The position numbers were made by a program, and so were the translations under genes. DNA of 64,000 nucleotides from Citreicoccus inhibens (GTDB taxonomy: Bacteria > Myxococcota > Myxococcia > Myxococcales > Myxococcaceae), in the NCBI RefSeq assembly GCF_019039035.1, contig NZ_JAHNZT010000004.1:124001-188000 (forward strand). Reading direction: 5' to 3'. Below, in pieces: positions 26,489 to 35,429 of the stretch (within the stretch, counting starts at the first letter, position 1; every line of letters begins with the position of its first letter). The notes below the pieces were generated by a model. It was not told where the DNA came from and did not search any database. It saw nothing but the letters and a program-made list of their open reading frames with translations.

Positions 26489-28021
26489 TCAGCCGAGGCT
26501 GAACCACCGCGAGGCGGCCTGCACCACCTCTTCAGGCGTCGCCGCCCCGTCGCTCGCCCACGCGACGAAGCCATCCGGGCGCACGAGCAACGCGGAGGCC
26601 CCCAGCCGCGCCTTCGCATCGCGCGCCACGTATTTCACGCGCGAGCCCCACTGGCCCTCGAGGCCACCGAGCCGTCGGTCGAAGTCCAACAGCACGCCCT
26701 GGCCACCTCGCAGCAGCGCGCCGAACCTCGTGCCGTCATCCAGCTCGAAGTCCGGGCAGCTCCGCCCCACCAGCGGATGCGTGCCCCCCAGCTCGTAGCG
26801 CAGGGTGCGCCCCCAGAGCCGCTCGGCGAAGTAGGTCGCGCCGTCGCGGGTCTCCAGCAAGTCGCGGATGATGGCCTGGAGCGCGCTCGACTTCGGTCGC
26901 ATCAGCGCGACCTGCGCTCGGGTCCAATCCAAGATGCGCGCGCCCATGGGGTGCCGCTCGGCGGTGTAGCTGTCGAGCAGCCCCTCGGGCGCGTCCCCGC
27001 GAACCACGGCCGCGAGCTTCCAGCCGAGGTTCATCGCATCGCCAATCCCGAGGTTCAGCCCCTGGCCGCCGAGCGGCGAGTGGATGTGCGCGGCATCCCC
27101 CGCGAGCAACACGCGCCCCTGGCGATAGGTGCTGGCCTGCATCGAGCGATCGGACCAGGTGGTCGCCACGTGCAGCGCGGTGACGGTCACCTCCTTGCCC
27201 GACACGCGCCGCAGCATCGCCTGGATGTGCTCGAGCGTCATCGCGCGCGTGCGATGCGCTGCCCCTCCGTCGAACTCGGCCGCGATGACGTAGCCCGGCT
27301 GCCACTGCTGATACCTGCCGGTCTCCGTGAGATACGCGCCCATCGGGAGCGTCGCCGGGTCAGCCACGTCGACATGGACCGAGTAGCCCGTCAGCTCGGG
27401 CTCGGTGCCCACGAACTCGAAGCCGCCCTGCTTGCGGACGGTGCTGCGACCGCCGTCGCAGCCGACGAGATACTTCGCCACGAATCGCTGCGCGCCGGCA
27501 TGAACCACGACCTCATCCGCGGACTGCTCGAACCCGCTGACGCCATGGCCACGGCGAATCTCGACCCCAAGGGTTCCCGCGCGCTCGGCGAGGACCCGCT
27601 CGATGTGGCCCATCTCGAGGCCCAACTGCACGTCCGCGGGCCCGGGGATGCGGTGCACCCAGCGCGACGCATCCACGTGGGCGAAGTCGAACTGGATGCT
27701 CGCGAAGTGACCCGCGGGACCGCTCTTGTCGGAGATGGAGCGGCGCTGCTTGAAGCGCCCCCCCGCGTGGTCATCCGGTGCATCCGCGAGCGCGTCCAAC
27801 AGGCCGCGCCAATAGAAGGCCTCGATGCTCGGTCCCCAGAGCCCCCGGCGTCCGAACGGCAACCGCTTGAGCGGCGAGCTGGGGTCCGCGGCCTGCTCGA
27901 GCACGAGCACGTTCAGCTTCGCGAGTCGCAGCTCGCTCGCCAGGAGCAACCCCACCGGCCCCGCCCCCGCGATGACCACGTCGTAGCGCGCCCCGTGGCC
28001 CTGGGTTCGACTTGAATTCAT
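26489..28021 (-). CDS. FAD-dependent aromatic-type monooxygenase (PheA/TfdB family)
   Basis: This 510-aa protein is a class A flavoprotein monooxygenase: an N-terminal GxGxxG motif (DVVIAGAGPVGLLLASELRL), the DG motif (YLVGCDGGRSTVRKQ), the GD motif (GRVLLAGDAAHIHSPLGGQG, then LNLGIGDAMNLGWKLA), and a C-terminal thioredoxin-like domain (about residues 400-510), as in phenol- or polyketide-hydroxylating and rifampicin/tetracycline-inactivating members. The substrate is unknown. It is divergent from a TetR gene with only 51 bp between the starts, and a palindromic operator lies in that gap. This suggests induction by an aromatic compound or antibiotic (inference). ATG 28021 gives the family's usual start; in-frame ATGs upstream lie inside the operator. 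Confidence 0.88.
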   Translation of the reverse strand: MNSSRTQGHGARYDVVIAGAGPVGLLLASELRLAKLNVLVLEQAADPSSPLKRLPFGRRGLWGPSIEAFYWRGLLDALADAPDDHAGGRFKQRRSISDKSGPAGHFASIQFDFAHVDASRWVHRIPGPADVQLGLEMGHIERVLAERAGTLGVEIRRGHGVSGFEQSADEVVVHAGAQRFVAKYLVGCDGGRSTVRKQGGFEFVGTEPELTGYSVHVDVADPATLPMGAYLTETGRYQQWQPGYVIAAEFDGGAAHRTRAMTLEHIQAMLRRVSGKEVTVTALHVATTWSDRSMQASTYRQGRVLLAGDAAHIHSPLGGQGLNLGIGDAMNLGWKLAAVVRGDAPEGLLDSYTAERHPMGARILDWTRAQVALMRPKSSALQAIIRDLLETRDGATYFAERLWGRTLRYELGGTHPLVGRSCPDFELDDGTRFGALLRGGQGVLLDFDRRLGGLEGQWGSRVKYVARDAKARLGASALLVRPDGFVAWASDGAATPEEVVQAASRWFSLG

Positions 28022-28031
28022 GCGGGGCATC

Positions 28032-28051
28032 ATGCGAATTTTTATTCGCAT
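28032..28051. promoter_or_regulatory. Perfect palindrome, probable TetR operator
   Basis: ATGCGAAT-TTTT-ATTCGCAT is a perfect 8-4-8 inverted repeat. It lies between the divergent monooxygenase start (28021) and tetR start (28073), where a TetR dimer would block both promoters. A partial half-site, AATTCGC, recurs at 28056-28062. Confidence 0.8.
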
Positions 28052-28072
28052 TCTCAATTCGCGTTCAGGACC

Positions 28073-28744
28073 ATGCCCCGCACGAACCCCGCACGGACGA
28101 AGTTCGCCCCGAGGAAAGCGCCTCGACAGGAGCGGTCGATGGCGATGGTGGCCTCCATCCTCGACGCCGCCATTCGCGTTCTGAGCAAGCAGGGGTACGA
28201 GGCAGCGACCACCATCGCCATCGCGAAGATGGCGGGGATCAGCGTCGGCTCCCTCTACCAGTACTTCCCGAACAAGGAGGCCATCGTCGTCGCGCTGGGC
28301 GAGCAGCACTCCCGCGAGGTCCGCGAGCGGCTCGACGCGGCCTTCCGCCAGGCCGCCACCGCCGAGCCGCGCGAGACGCTTCGCGCCGTCATCCACGCGA
28401 CGCTCGACGCCCACCGCGTCAACCCCAAGCTCCACCGCGTCTTCACCGAGGAAGTGCCTCGCCGGCGCATCCAGAGCGGCCCGGACACGGGGCGCTTCGT
28501 GATGCGGCGATTCACGGAGTTCTTCGAGGCCCAGCGAGAGGCGCTGAATGGACGCACGCCCCAGATGGCGGCGTTCATCACGGAGACGGTCATCGAGGCC
28601 CTGGCGCATCGCGCGGTGATTGAGCCGCACGAGGGACTCTCGACGGAGGACGTCGCGGCGGAGGCGCTCGAACTCGTGAGCACCTACCTGTTCGGCCCCG
28701 CCAGCGGACGACGCCGGGGACCGAGCGGTTCAGCGAAGCGCTAG
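28073..28744 (+). CDS. TetR/AcrR-family transcriptional regulator
   Basis: The 223-aa protein has a TetR N-terminal domain: SILDAAIRVLSKQGYEAATT, then IAIAKMAGISVGSLYQYFPNKEAIVVAL (helix-turn-helix, about residues 46-73). The C-terminal ligand-binding region contains ETLRAVIHATLDAHR. The Arg/Lys-rich N-terminal extension (residues 1-22) probably adds minor-groove contacts. It should repress itself and the adjacent divergent flavin monooxygenase through the palindrome at 28032-28051. The ligand is unknown but is likely the monooxygenase's substrate (inference). Confidence 0.92.
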   Translation: MPRTNPARTKFAPRKAPRQERSMAMVASILDAAIRVLSKQGYEAATTIAIAKMAGISVGSLYQYFPNKEAIVVALGEQHSREVRERLDAAFRQAATAEPRETLRAVIHATLDAHRVNPKLHRVFTEEVPRRRIQSGPDTGRFVMRRFTEFFEAQREALNGRTPQMAAFITETVIEALAHRAVIEPHEGLSTEDVAAEALELVSTYLFGPASGRRRGPSGSAKR

Positions 28745-28763
28745 GCCCTAGCGCTAGGCCCTC
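28737..28763. repeat. Short direct repeat overlapping the tetR stop
   Basis: The 12-mer GCGCTAGGCCCT occurs twice with one base between the copies (28738-28762). It also contains the palindrome CTAGCGCTAG. The first copy includes the TAG stop codon of tetR. The role is unknown, and replication slippage is a simple explanation. Confidence 0.5.
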
Positions 28764-28775
28764 CTTCCCTCAACC

Positions 28776-28807
28776 CCGTGGCAGCGGGGCGCTCCCCGCT
28801 GCCACGG
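28776..28807. terminator. Perfect 14-bp hairpin between tetR and ahcY
   Basis: CCGTGGCAGCGGGG (28776-28789), loop CGCT, CCCCGCTGCCACGG (28794-28807). It is a perfect stem between convergent genes and so a probable bidirectional terminator. A second, imperfect inverted repeat (arms 28816-28837 and 28882-28905) lies right after the ahcY stop. Confidence 0.75.
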
Positions 28808-28904
28808 CACGACAGAGACCGATTCGCGCCTCGCCCTCCGCCGGTGCGCCTCCGCGCCATCCGGCCCAGGGCGCCCAGTCCAGGGCGAGGCGCGGAGGTC
28901 GGTC

Positions 28905-30335
<1,431 letters not shown>

Positions 30336-30425
30336 GGCAATGGCTCCTGATCCAGGTTGCGCCGCGCGCTGACGAGGTCCAGCCGAGCCGCTTCAGCGGA
30401 CTCACCCTCGCGAGCAACGCGTACA

Positions 30426-30492
30426 GGTGAGCGCCGTTGGGTCCATCGCTTCGAGCCTGGGGCCCAACCGGCCTCGCAACGCTCCTCGAAGT
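30426..30492 (-). promoter_or_regulatory. SAH riboswitch in the ahcY leader
   Basis: On the minus strand the leader reads CTTCGAGGAGCGTTGCGAGG, then a hairpin region, CCCCAGGCTCGAAGCGATGG, and ends CCCAACGGCGCTCACC. The conserved SAH-riboswitch blocks (cGAGGAGCGnUGCnA, CCAGGCUCG, AACGGCGCUC) are present in the right order. P1 is formed by GAGCG with CGCTC, and the CCAGGCTCG block can make the pseudoknot. It stands about 90 nt upstream of ahcY, the usual target gene, and just downstream of a promoter-like sequence. In known cases SAH binding turns expression on. Confidence 0.9.
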
Positions 30493-30499
30493 CCGGGGG

Positions 30500-30528
30500 A
30501 AACTACGGGAAGCCCCCCTGAATTTCAA
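30500..30528 (-). promoter_or_regulatory. Probable sigma-70-type promoter of ahcY
   Basis: On the minus strand TTGAAA (30523-30528), a 17-nt spacer and TAGTTT (30500-30505) precede the riboswitch. The expected start site falls a few nt before the aptamer, which is where it should be. Confidence 0.5.
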
Positions 30529-30717
30529 AGGGAGAATGCCTCCCACCAGGGAGGGAGAGCGTCCGACTGTGAACCGCCCACCACTCCCGGGGTCGAGCGG
30601 CCCCAGGCAGCGGGGCGATGCGTCGGCTGACTGGTGGACGGACCGAGTCGACCGCTATGGTGCCGTGCCATCGAGCGGTAGCCAGTGCTGTCTCCCCCAG
30701 TCCCTCAACGAGGACCC
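30529..30717. other. Intergenic region between ahcY leader and gvpU-like gene
   Basis: The divergent intergenic region between ahcY and the next plus-strand gene is 382 bp. Its ahcY-proximal half holds the riboswitch and promoter. The remaining ~190 bp presumably contains the plus-strand promoter, but I see no clear elements. Confidence 0.4.
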
Positions 30718-31155
30718 ATGACGACCCACGGTGCATCCCAGGTTTCGAAGACGTCGACCCCGCACGACTGGTTCTTGGAGCTGCTGTTGAACATGGTCAA
30801 CGACCACGGGCTCAACGTCGGCATCACGCTGACCGTCGGGGGCACGCAGGTGTCCGGAGAGCTGGTGTCCGGCGCGGAGTTCATCAAGAACTTCGGGTCC
30901 ACCTTCTCCGGCGCCCTCAAGCGCGCGGGCGCGGGAGACGCCGCCGCGTCCCTACAGGCGAAGTACGAGACGATGGCCGCGCAGGTCTACGACGCCAAGA
31001 AGGCGGAGTCGGCCCATGAGCCCCTCACCTTCATCCACCTGCGCGACGCGCGCATCGTGGGCCCCAACGGCGTCCTGCAGCCGCCGCAGATCTGGTGGCG
31101 CGGCCGGCTGTCCGAGGTCCAGGGCTGGTCCCTGGGCGTGCTCAACAAGGAGTAG
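30718..31155 (+). CDS. GvpU-like gas vesicle accessory protein, orphan
   Basis: The 145-aa protein resembles Bacillus megaterium GvpU as I recall it: NDHGLNVGITLTVGGTQVSG, then ELVSGAEFIKNFGSTF, and the ending EPLTFIHLRDARIV ... QIWWRGRLSEVQGWSLGVL. GvpU is an accessory protein linked to gas vesicle clustering. No GvpA shell gene or other gvp gene is present in the window, and fruiting myxobacteria are not known for gas vesicles, so the job here is open. ATG 30718 is preceded by GAGG. A strong hairpin terminator follows the stop. Confidence 0.7.
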   Translation: MTTHGASQVSKTSTPHDWFLELLLNMVNDHGLNVGITLTVGGTQVSGELVSGAEFIKNFGSTFSGALKRAGAGDAAASLQAKYETMAAQVYDAKKAESAHEPLTFIHLRDARIVGPNGVLQPPQIWWRGRLSEVQGWSLGVLNKE

Positions 31156-31174
31156 CCCCGCCGCACCGGGCACG

Positions 31175-31201
31175 TGCCGCCTCTCACCCGGAGAGGCGGC
31201 A
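31175..31201. terminator. Perfect 11-bp hairpin between convergent genes
   Basis: TGCCGCCTCTC (31175-31185), loop ACCCG, GAGAGGCGGCA (31191-31201). It lies between the ends of the gvpU-like gene and the M28 peptidase gene. Confidence 0.75.
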
Positions 31202-31212
31202 GGGCCCCAGGC

Positions 31213-32613
31213 TCACTGCTCGGCCACGCGGTTCGACGCCATCCCGATGACGTTGACCAGGAGGTCCTTGATGCGGCGCGGCTTCTGTCCGCCGTTGTCC
31301 TCGATGATCTTCCCGATGTCGTCTTCCGGCTCGTGGTACTCGGGGATGAGGTCGCCGCCGCCCTTCGGGTTGGACAGGCCCTCGAAGAGGAAGAGGACGT
31401 CCTCGCCCTTGCGGCCAAACGACGCGCCGTCCTGCCGGTCCCGGTAGACGTTGATGTCCCGGTTGATGCGGTCGAACGGATCCGCCAGCTTCTGGTTCGC
31501 CTGGTCCACCATGTCGTGGAAGTAGTTGGGCTGGCCCTTGGTGTTGGTGTCCACCACGGACAGGCGCTGATCATCCCAGCGGCCCACCATGTCCGTGTTG
31601 ATGACGCCCGCGATGTTCTTCATCTCCAGGCCCGGGATGGGGTGGTCCACGAAGTACTGCGAGCCCACCAGGCCCTTCTCCTCGGCCCCCGTCCAGATGA
31701 ACAGCACCGAGCGGTCCAGCTTGCCGTTCTTCTGCATCTCGGCCAGCTCCGGCACCGAGGCCATCAGCACCGCGCTGCCGGACGCGTTGTCGTCCGCGCC
31801 GTTGTAGACGTTGCCCTTCCGGTCCGTGCCCACGTGGTCCAGGTGGGCCATCACCACGATGACCTCGTCCTTGTGCGGCCCGGTGCCGGGGAGCATGGCC
31901 ATGGTGTTCACCGCCTGCCCCGTCGCCGTGGCCACCTGCCGCAGCTCCTCCACGCTGCGCTGCTTGCCGGAGCGCGGCGCCACCGCGGACTGCCCGGTCG
32001 CCTTCATCGTGCTCTCATACTGCCGGTTGAGCGCGGCCAGCGTGTCCTTGGGCATCTGGTCGTCCAGGTAGAACCCCTCCTCGAACGTCTTGTGCCCGAA
32101 GTCCTTGTGCGGGGCGTGCAGCTCGCCCTTCGCCGCGGGGGTGCCCAGGAACGAGTAGACGTTGAACTTCTGCTGGAAGGGGTTCTCCGGGTTCTTCGAG
32201 TTCGGCCCCACGAGCCCGTACTTCTTCACGTGCTCCTGCACGTACGCGGAGGCCGCATCCAGGCCCGCCGAGGGGCTGTCGCGCCCCTTCATCGCGTCCG
32301 AGGACAGGTACTCGATGTACTTCATCGGATCCGAGTCCGCCGACGCGGGCGGCTTCGAGGGGCCCCCCTCGGGAGGCACCTGCGGCGTCGTCGGGGTGGA
32401 CGGGGCCGGCAGCGACAGGATGGGCGGGGGCGCCGGCAGCGACAGGATGGGCGGCGGGGCGGGCAGCCGGGGCGGCTGGCTCGCGGACTCGAAGCCATCC
32501 TTGAACGCGAGCGGACGGCTCTGGGGCTTCGCCTCCGCGCCCTGGGACTCCTGCGCGGCGGGCCGCGAGACATTGAGACGGGGACGCGAGCTGTCTTGAA
32601 TCTTCGTGGCCAT
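31213..32613 (-). CDS. M28-family zinc aminopeptidase
   Basis: The 466-aa protein has a full set of M28 ligands: His258 in MAHLDHVG, Asp274 in NGADDNASGS, the catalytic Glu311 and ligand Glu312 in GAEEKG, Asp341 in INTDMVG, and His427 in EYHEPEDD. It is probably a two-zinc aminopeptidase. The first ~90 residues are disordered, rich in Pro/Ser/Ala, and include an exact duplication of LPAPPPILS. No classical signal peptide is present, although the family is usually exported. The N-terminus (MATKIQDSSRPRLNVSRPAA) is similar in style to the patatin encoded at 36594-38564. ATG 32613 is the natural start. Confidence 0.88.
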   Translation of the reverse strand: MATKIQDSSRPRLNVSRPAAQESQGAEAKPQSRPLAFKDGFESASQPPRLPAPPPILSLPAPPPILSLPAPSTPTTPQVPPEGGPSKPPASADSDPMKYIEYLSSDAMKGRDSPSAGLDAASAYVQEHVKKYGLVGPNSKNPENPFQQKFNVYSFLGTPAAKGELHAPHKDFGHKTFEEGFYLDDQMPKDTLAALNRQYESTMKATGQSAVAPRSGKQRSVEELRQVATATGQAVNTMAMLPGTGPHKDEVIVVMAHLDHVGTDRKGNVYNGADDNASGSAVLMASVPELAEMQKNGKLDRSVLFIWTGAEEKGLVGSQYFVDHPIPGLEMKNIAGVINTDMVGRWDDQRLSVVDTNTKGQPNYFHDMVDQANQKLADPFDRINRDINVYRDRQDGASFGRKGEDVLFLFEGLSNPKGGGDLIPEYHEPEDDIGKIIEDNGGQKPRRIKDLLVNVIGMASNRVAEQ

Positions 32614-32802
32614 GATGGGAGTCCGAGGGAGAAACCGCGCTCCCCACATTATCCGCGGGAGCCCGCCCCGAGTTGTGCGCGCACCCTCACTTCCGCACAA
32701 GGGCACCTAGAACTCCGAATAATTCGTGGAACCCGTGTTCAAGCAGCGGGGTCCAAGGGCGCGCTCATGCACCGCATGGCTCACCTCGATTCGGGAGTTC
32801 CC

Positions 32803-33483
32803 ATGTCCCCTTCTCGTTGGATGCCCCTCGTCACGCTGCTCACGTCCGCCGCGCTCCTGCCGGGCTGCTTCGGCTCTCGAGCCGCGAACTCGAATCCCAA
32901 GTTCCTTACCGACGGCCACTGGAGCGCGCTCGACTCGCCCTATGCCCTCACCCCCATGTTGATCTGCGCCTACTCCGCGCAGGGCAATGACAAGGTCAAC
33001 CGCGCGGTGCAGGACTATGTCGGGCCCGCGCTCTGGACTGCTTATGGCCAGGACTCGTCCGGGGCGAAGTTCAAGACCCTGGCCGGTACCAACGAGTGGT
33101 GCGAGACCATCCCCCGCATCGGCCTGGACAACTTCATCGTTCCGCCGCGCGTGCAGAAGGAGCTGGCCGAGTACGTGAAGCGCTCCGGCGCCAAGGGCGT
33201 CATCATCCCCATGGCGCTCGTCTTGCGCACGGAGGTGGAGAAGGAGATTCGCGCCGCGGACGGCTCGACGATCGCGGTGGTGGACACCGACCAGTTCCGC
33301 GCCACGGGCATCGCGGAGTTCTCGGTCCACTACATCAACGAGCAGGGCGAGCTGGTCCACACCCGGCGCGCGATGAGCCGCGGCTACACCTGGCTCGAGG
33401 AGAACCTCAAGACCATGCGCGATGAAGCCCCCACGCTCGCCCAGGAGTTGCTGAAGGGCGCGCCACCCGTGACGCTCCCGTAG
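32803..33483 (+). CDS. Hypothetical lipoprotein
   Basis: The 226-aa protein has a signal peptide ending SAALLPGC, a lipobox. The mature part contains LTPMLICAYSAQGNDKVNRA, ALWTAYGQDSSGAKF and a C-terminal strand-rich half (GVIIPMALVLRTEVEKEIR, RATGIAEFSVHYINEQGELV) that looks like envelope lipoproteins of unknown function. I do not recognise the family. ATG 32803 has GGAG 6 nt upstream; an ATG at 32767 in the same frame would displace the signal peptide. It is divergent from the M28 gene across 189 bp. Confidence 0.75.
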   Translation: MSPSRWMPLVTLLTSAALLPGCFGSRAANSNPKFLTDGHWSALDSPYALTPMLICAYSAQGNDKVNRAVQDYVGPALWTAYGQDSSGAKFKTLAGTNEWCETIPRIGLDNFIVPPRVQKELAEYVKRSGAKGVIIPMALVLRTEVEKEIRAADGSTIAVVDTDQFRATGIAEFSVHYINEQGELVHTRRAMSRGYTWLEENLKTMRDEAPTLAQELLKGAPPVTLP

Positions 33484-33497
33484 CCCCCGGGTATCAA

Positions 33498-33526
33498 CCT
33501 CCCTCGCCGTGTCTCGGCGAGGGAGG
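33498..33526. terminator. Perfect 12-bp hairpin after lipoprotein gene
   Basis: CCTCCCTCGCCG (33498-33509), loop TGTCT, CGGCGAGGGAGG (33515-33526), 14 bp after the stop. It also serves as a boundary to the convergent SHOCT gene. Confidence 0.8.
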
Positions 33527-33626
33527 GCCTGAGCCAGCGCCCGGCTCAGTCCGTCGACTCGGGCTGGGGCGAACAGCGGGCGCCAGCGAAACCATGCCCG
33601 CGGGCCGCATCAGCTTCGCGCCCGGC

Positions 33627-34151
33627 TCACAGCCGCCCCAGAATCTCCGCCCGCTTCGCCTCGAACTCACTGGGGCTGATGAGCCCCGCGTCCGCGAGGC
33701 GTTGCAGGTCGGTCATCGCCTGCACCGGGTCCTGCGGCGGCGCGGCGGCGGCCCCCAGCACACGTGCCAGATCGACGGCCTGTATGGGCCCGAGGATGAC
33801 GAGGCGCTGCGGGTTGTTGGGATCGACCCGCACGTTGATCCGCAAGCCCGGGCCCCAGACCGCGAGGCCACTCATGTGCGTCAAGCGCGTCCGCGTCCGA
33901 ACCTGATAGGGCGCTCGCCCCTCCATCCGGACCTCCAAGAGGATGGAATAGACATGGGCGCGGTTGATGCGAAGCGCGGTGTCCTGCATCTCCAGGACCG
34001 TGGCCGTGGCCGGTGTCCCCTCCGCGCGGAGGCGAGCATCCGCGGCCAGGAGTCCGCCCTTGACGCGAAGAAACCCGTACATGGCCAGGCCCCCGCCAAG
34101 CAGATACGCGCCGAAAGTCAGCCATCGAGTGAGCACGGTCATGTCGGACAT
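33627..34151 (-). CDS. Membrane-anchored protein with DUF3592-like and SHOCT domains
   Basis: The 174-aa protein has one N-terminal transmembrane segment (LTFGAYLLGGGLAMYGFL), a beta-rich middle (TPATATVLEMQDTALRIN, RVDPNNPQRLVIL) like DUF3592 or NfeD-type small domains, and a C-terminal SHOCT motif (LQRLADAGLISPSEFEAKRAEIL). SHOCT is a short helical oligomerisation motif found at the ends of many membrane proteins. The function is unknown. ATG 34151 follows GAGG by 6 nt. Confidence 0.7.
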   Translation of the reverse strand: MSDMTVLTRWLTFGAYLLGGGLAMYGFLRVKGGLLAADARLRAEGTPATATVLEMQDTALRINRAHVYSILLEVRMEGRAPYQVRTRTRLTHMSGLAVWGPGLRINVRVDPNNPQRLVILGPIQAVDLARVLGAAAAPPQDPVQAMTDLQRLADAGLISPSEFEAKRAEILGRL

Positions 34152-34206
34152 GGAGGGCCTCGAAGAAACGCCGAGCGCGCATCGTAGCGGGCCTCGCCCG
34201 TCGTGT

Positions 34207-35367
34207 TCAGCGCAAGAGGCCCGTCCACCAACGAATCTGGAGCCCGGGCTCGGTGACGAGGGGCGCGAACTCCACCAACGTCCCCGTGCGGGTGAGGCGC
34301 AGCCACGCACCGTGACACGGGGGCGAGGGCGGCGGAACGACCACCTCGCCACAGTCGACCCCGGCGGCCGTGCGCACCTCGATGAAGGGCGTGCACGCGA
34401 AGTCGCCCTCCGGCGAGGTGAGCCCGAATCCGCTCCCACCTCCAACCCAGCCCACGTCGAGCTGTGGCTGCGAGGCGAGCCAGGGCGGGGCCAGCAGCAA
34501 TGACTTGTCAAAGGGACGGAACCGCCCCAGCCACGCGCGCTGGGTGCGCAATCCCAGCTCACCACGGAGCAGCGGCTGCACCTGGACATCCGCCCACGCG
34601 GACAGATGGGCCGCCACCTCGAAGGACTCGCCCACCGCGACGCCTCCGGGCTTGAACCAACGCGCCCCCCATTGAAGATGGTCATCGCTCTCCGAGAGGG
34701 CGAAGACGACGAGCGCCGCATCCGCGGAGGTGGAGCCCAAATGGACCGGCGTCGCGCGAGTGCTCGAGAAGCCCGTGATGAAGAGCGGGCCTGAGACCGG
34801 CGCGCCCGTCGCGTCCAAGGAGAACGCCTCCACGCGCCGGGTGTTCGAGGAGATTGGCCGGACTCGGACGAGCAGCGTGCCGCGCCCCATCCAGGGAACG
34901 GCATCCTGGACGCCCGAGTAGGTCTCCGGACGCTGGGTCAGTTTGCCATCAGCGGACAGCACGCGGAGCACCGGGGTGAGGTCGGTGGACGACAGCGCGC
35001 CCATCAGATGAAAACCCGTGGCCTGTTCCACCACGTGGGACTGCGGCGGAAGGTCGAAGAACCGCGCCACCCGGACGCCATTCGGGCGGAGCAGATCGAG
35101 CCGGTAGGAATTGGCCACGCCATTGCGGTACTCCGCCAACACATTGCCGGCCCCATCGACCCAGACATTCACGCTGTCATCGGGGTCCGTCGATTCGAGC
35201 GTTCCCGTGGGCTCACCCAAAGGCCCGGGGAGCAGCGCCTTGCACTCCGAGGACACAGGCCCAGCCCCCAGCAGGAGTGCACCAGGTCCCGAGCCCTCAC
35301 GTGCCCCCGCCGCGTTGCCTCCCAGACAGACCGCGACGCAGATTCCCAGCATCCCCCAGCCACGCAT
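34207..35367 (-). CDS. Secreted hypothetical protein
   Basis: This 386-aa protein has a signal peptide (MRGWGMLGICVAVCLGGNAA|GA). The mature region is strand-rich with repeated segments such as NVWVDGAGNVLAEYRNG, TGFHLMGALSSTDLTP and RVEAFSLDATGAPVSGPLF, which suggests a beta-propeller. I do not recognise the family. The frame stays open upstream of 35367, but the signal peptide and a GGGGAG nine nt before it mark this ATG. It is tandem with the SHOCT and DUF6348-like genes on the minus strand. Confidence 0.65.
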   Translation of the reverse strand: MRGWGMLGICVAVCLGGNAAGAREGSGPGALLLGAGPVSSECKALLPGPLGEPTGTLESTDPDDSVNVWVDGAGNVLAEYRNGVANSYRLDLLRPNGVRVARFFDLPPQSHVVEQATGFHLMGALSSTDLTPVLRVLSADGKLTQRPETYSGVQDAVPWMGRGTLLVRVRPISSNTRRVEAFSLDATGAPVSGPLFITGFSSTRATPVHLGSTSADAALVVFALSESDDHLQWGARWFKPGGVAVGESFEVAAHLSAWADVQVQPLLRGELGLRTQRAWLGRFRPFDKSLLLAPPWLASQPQLDVGWVGGGSGFGLTSPEGDFACTPFIEVRTAAGVDCGEVVVPPPSPPCHGAWLRLTRTGTLVEFAPLVTEPGLQIRWWTGLLR

Positions 35368-35429
35368 GTCGTCGGCTCCCCCATCGAGAAGCCACGAAGC
35401 TAGGTGGGCGTCGTCCGATGGCGAGCCCC

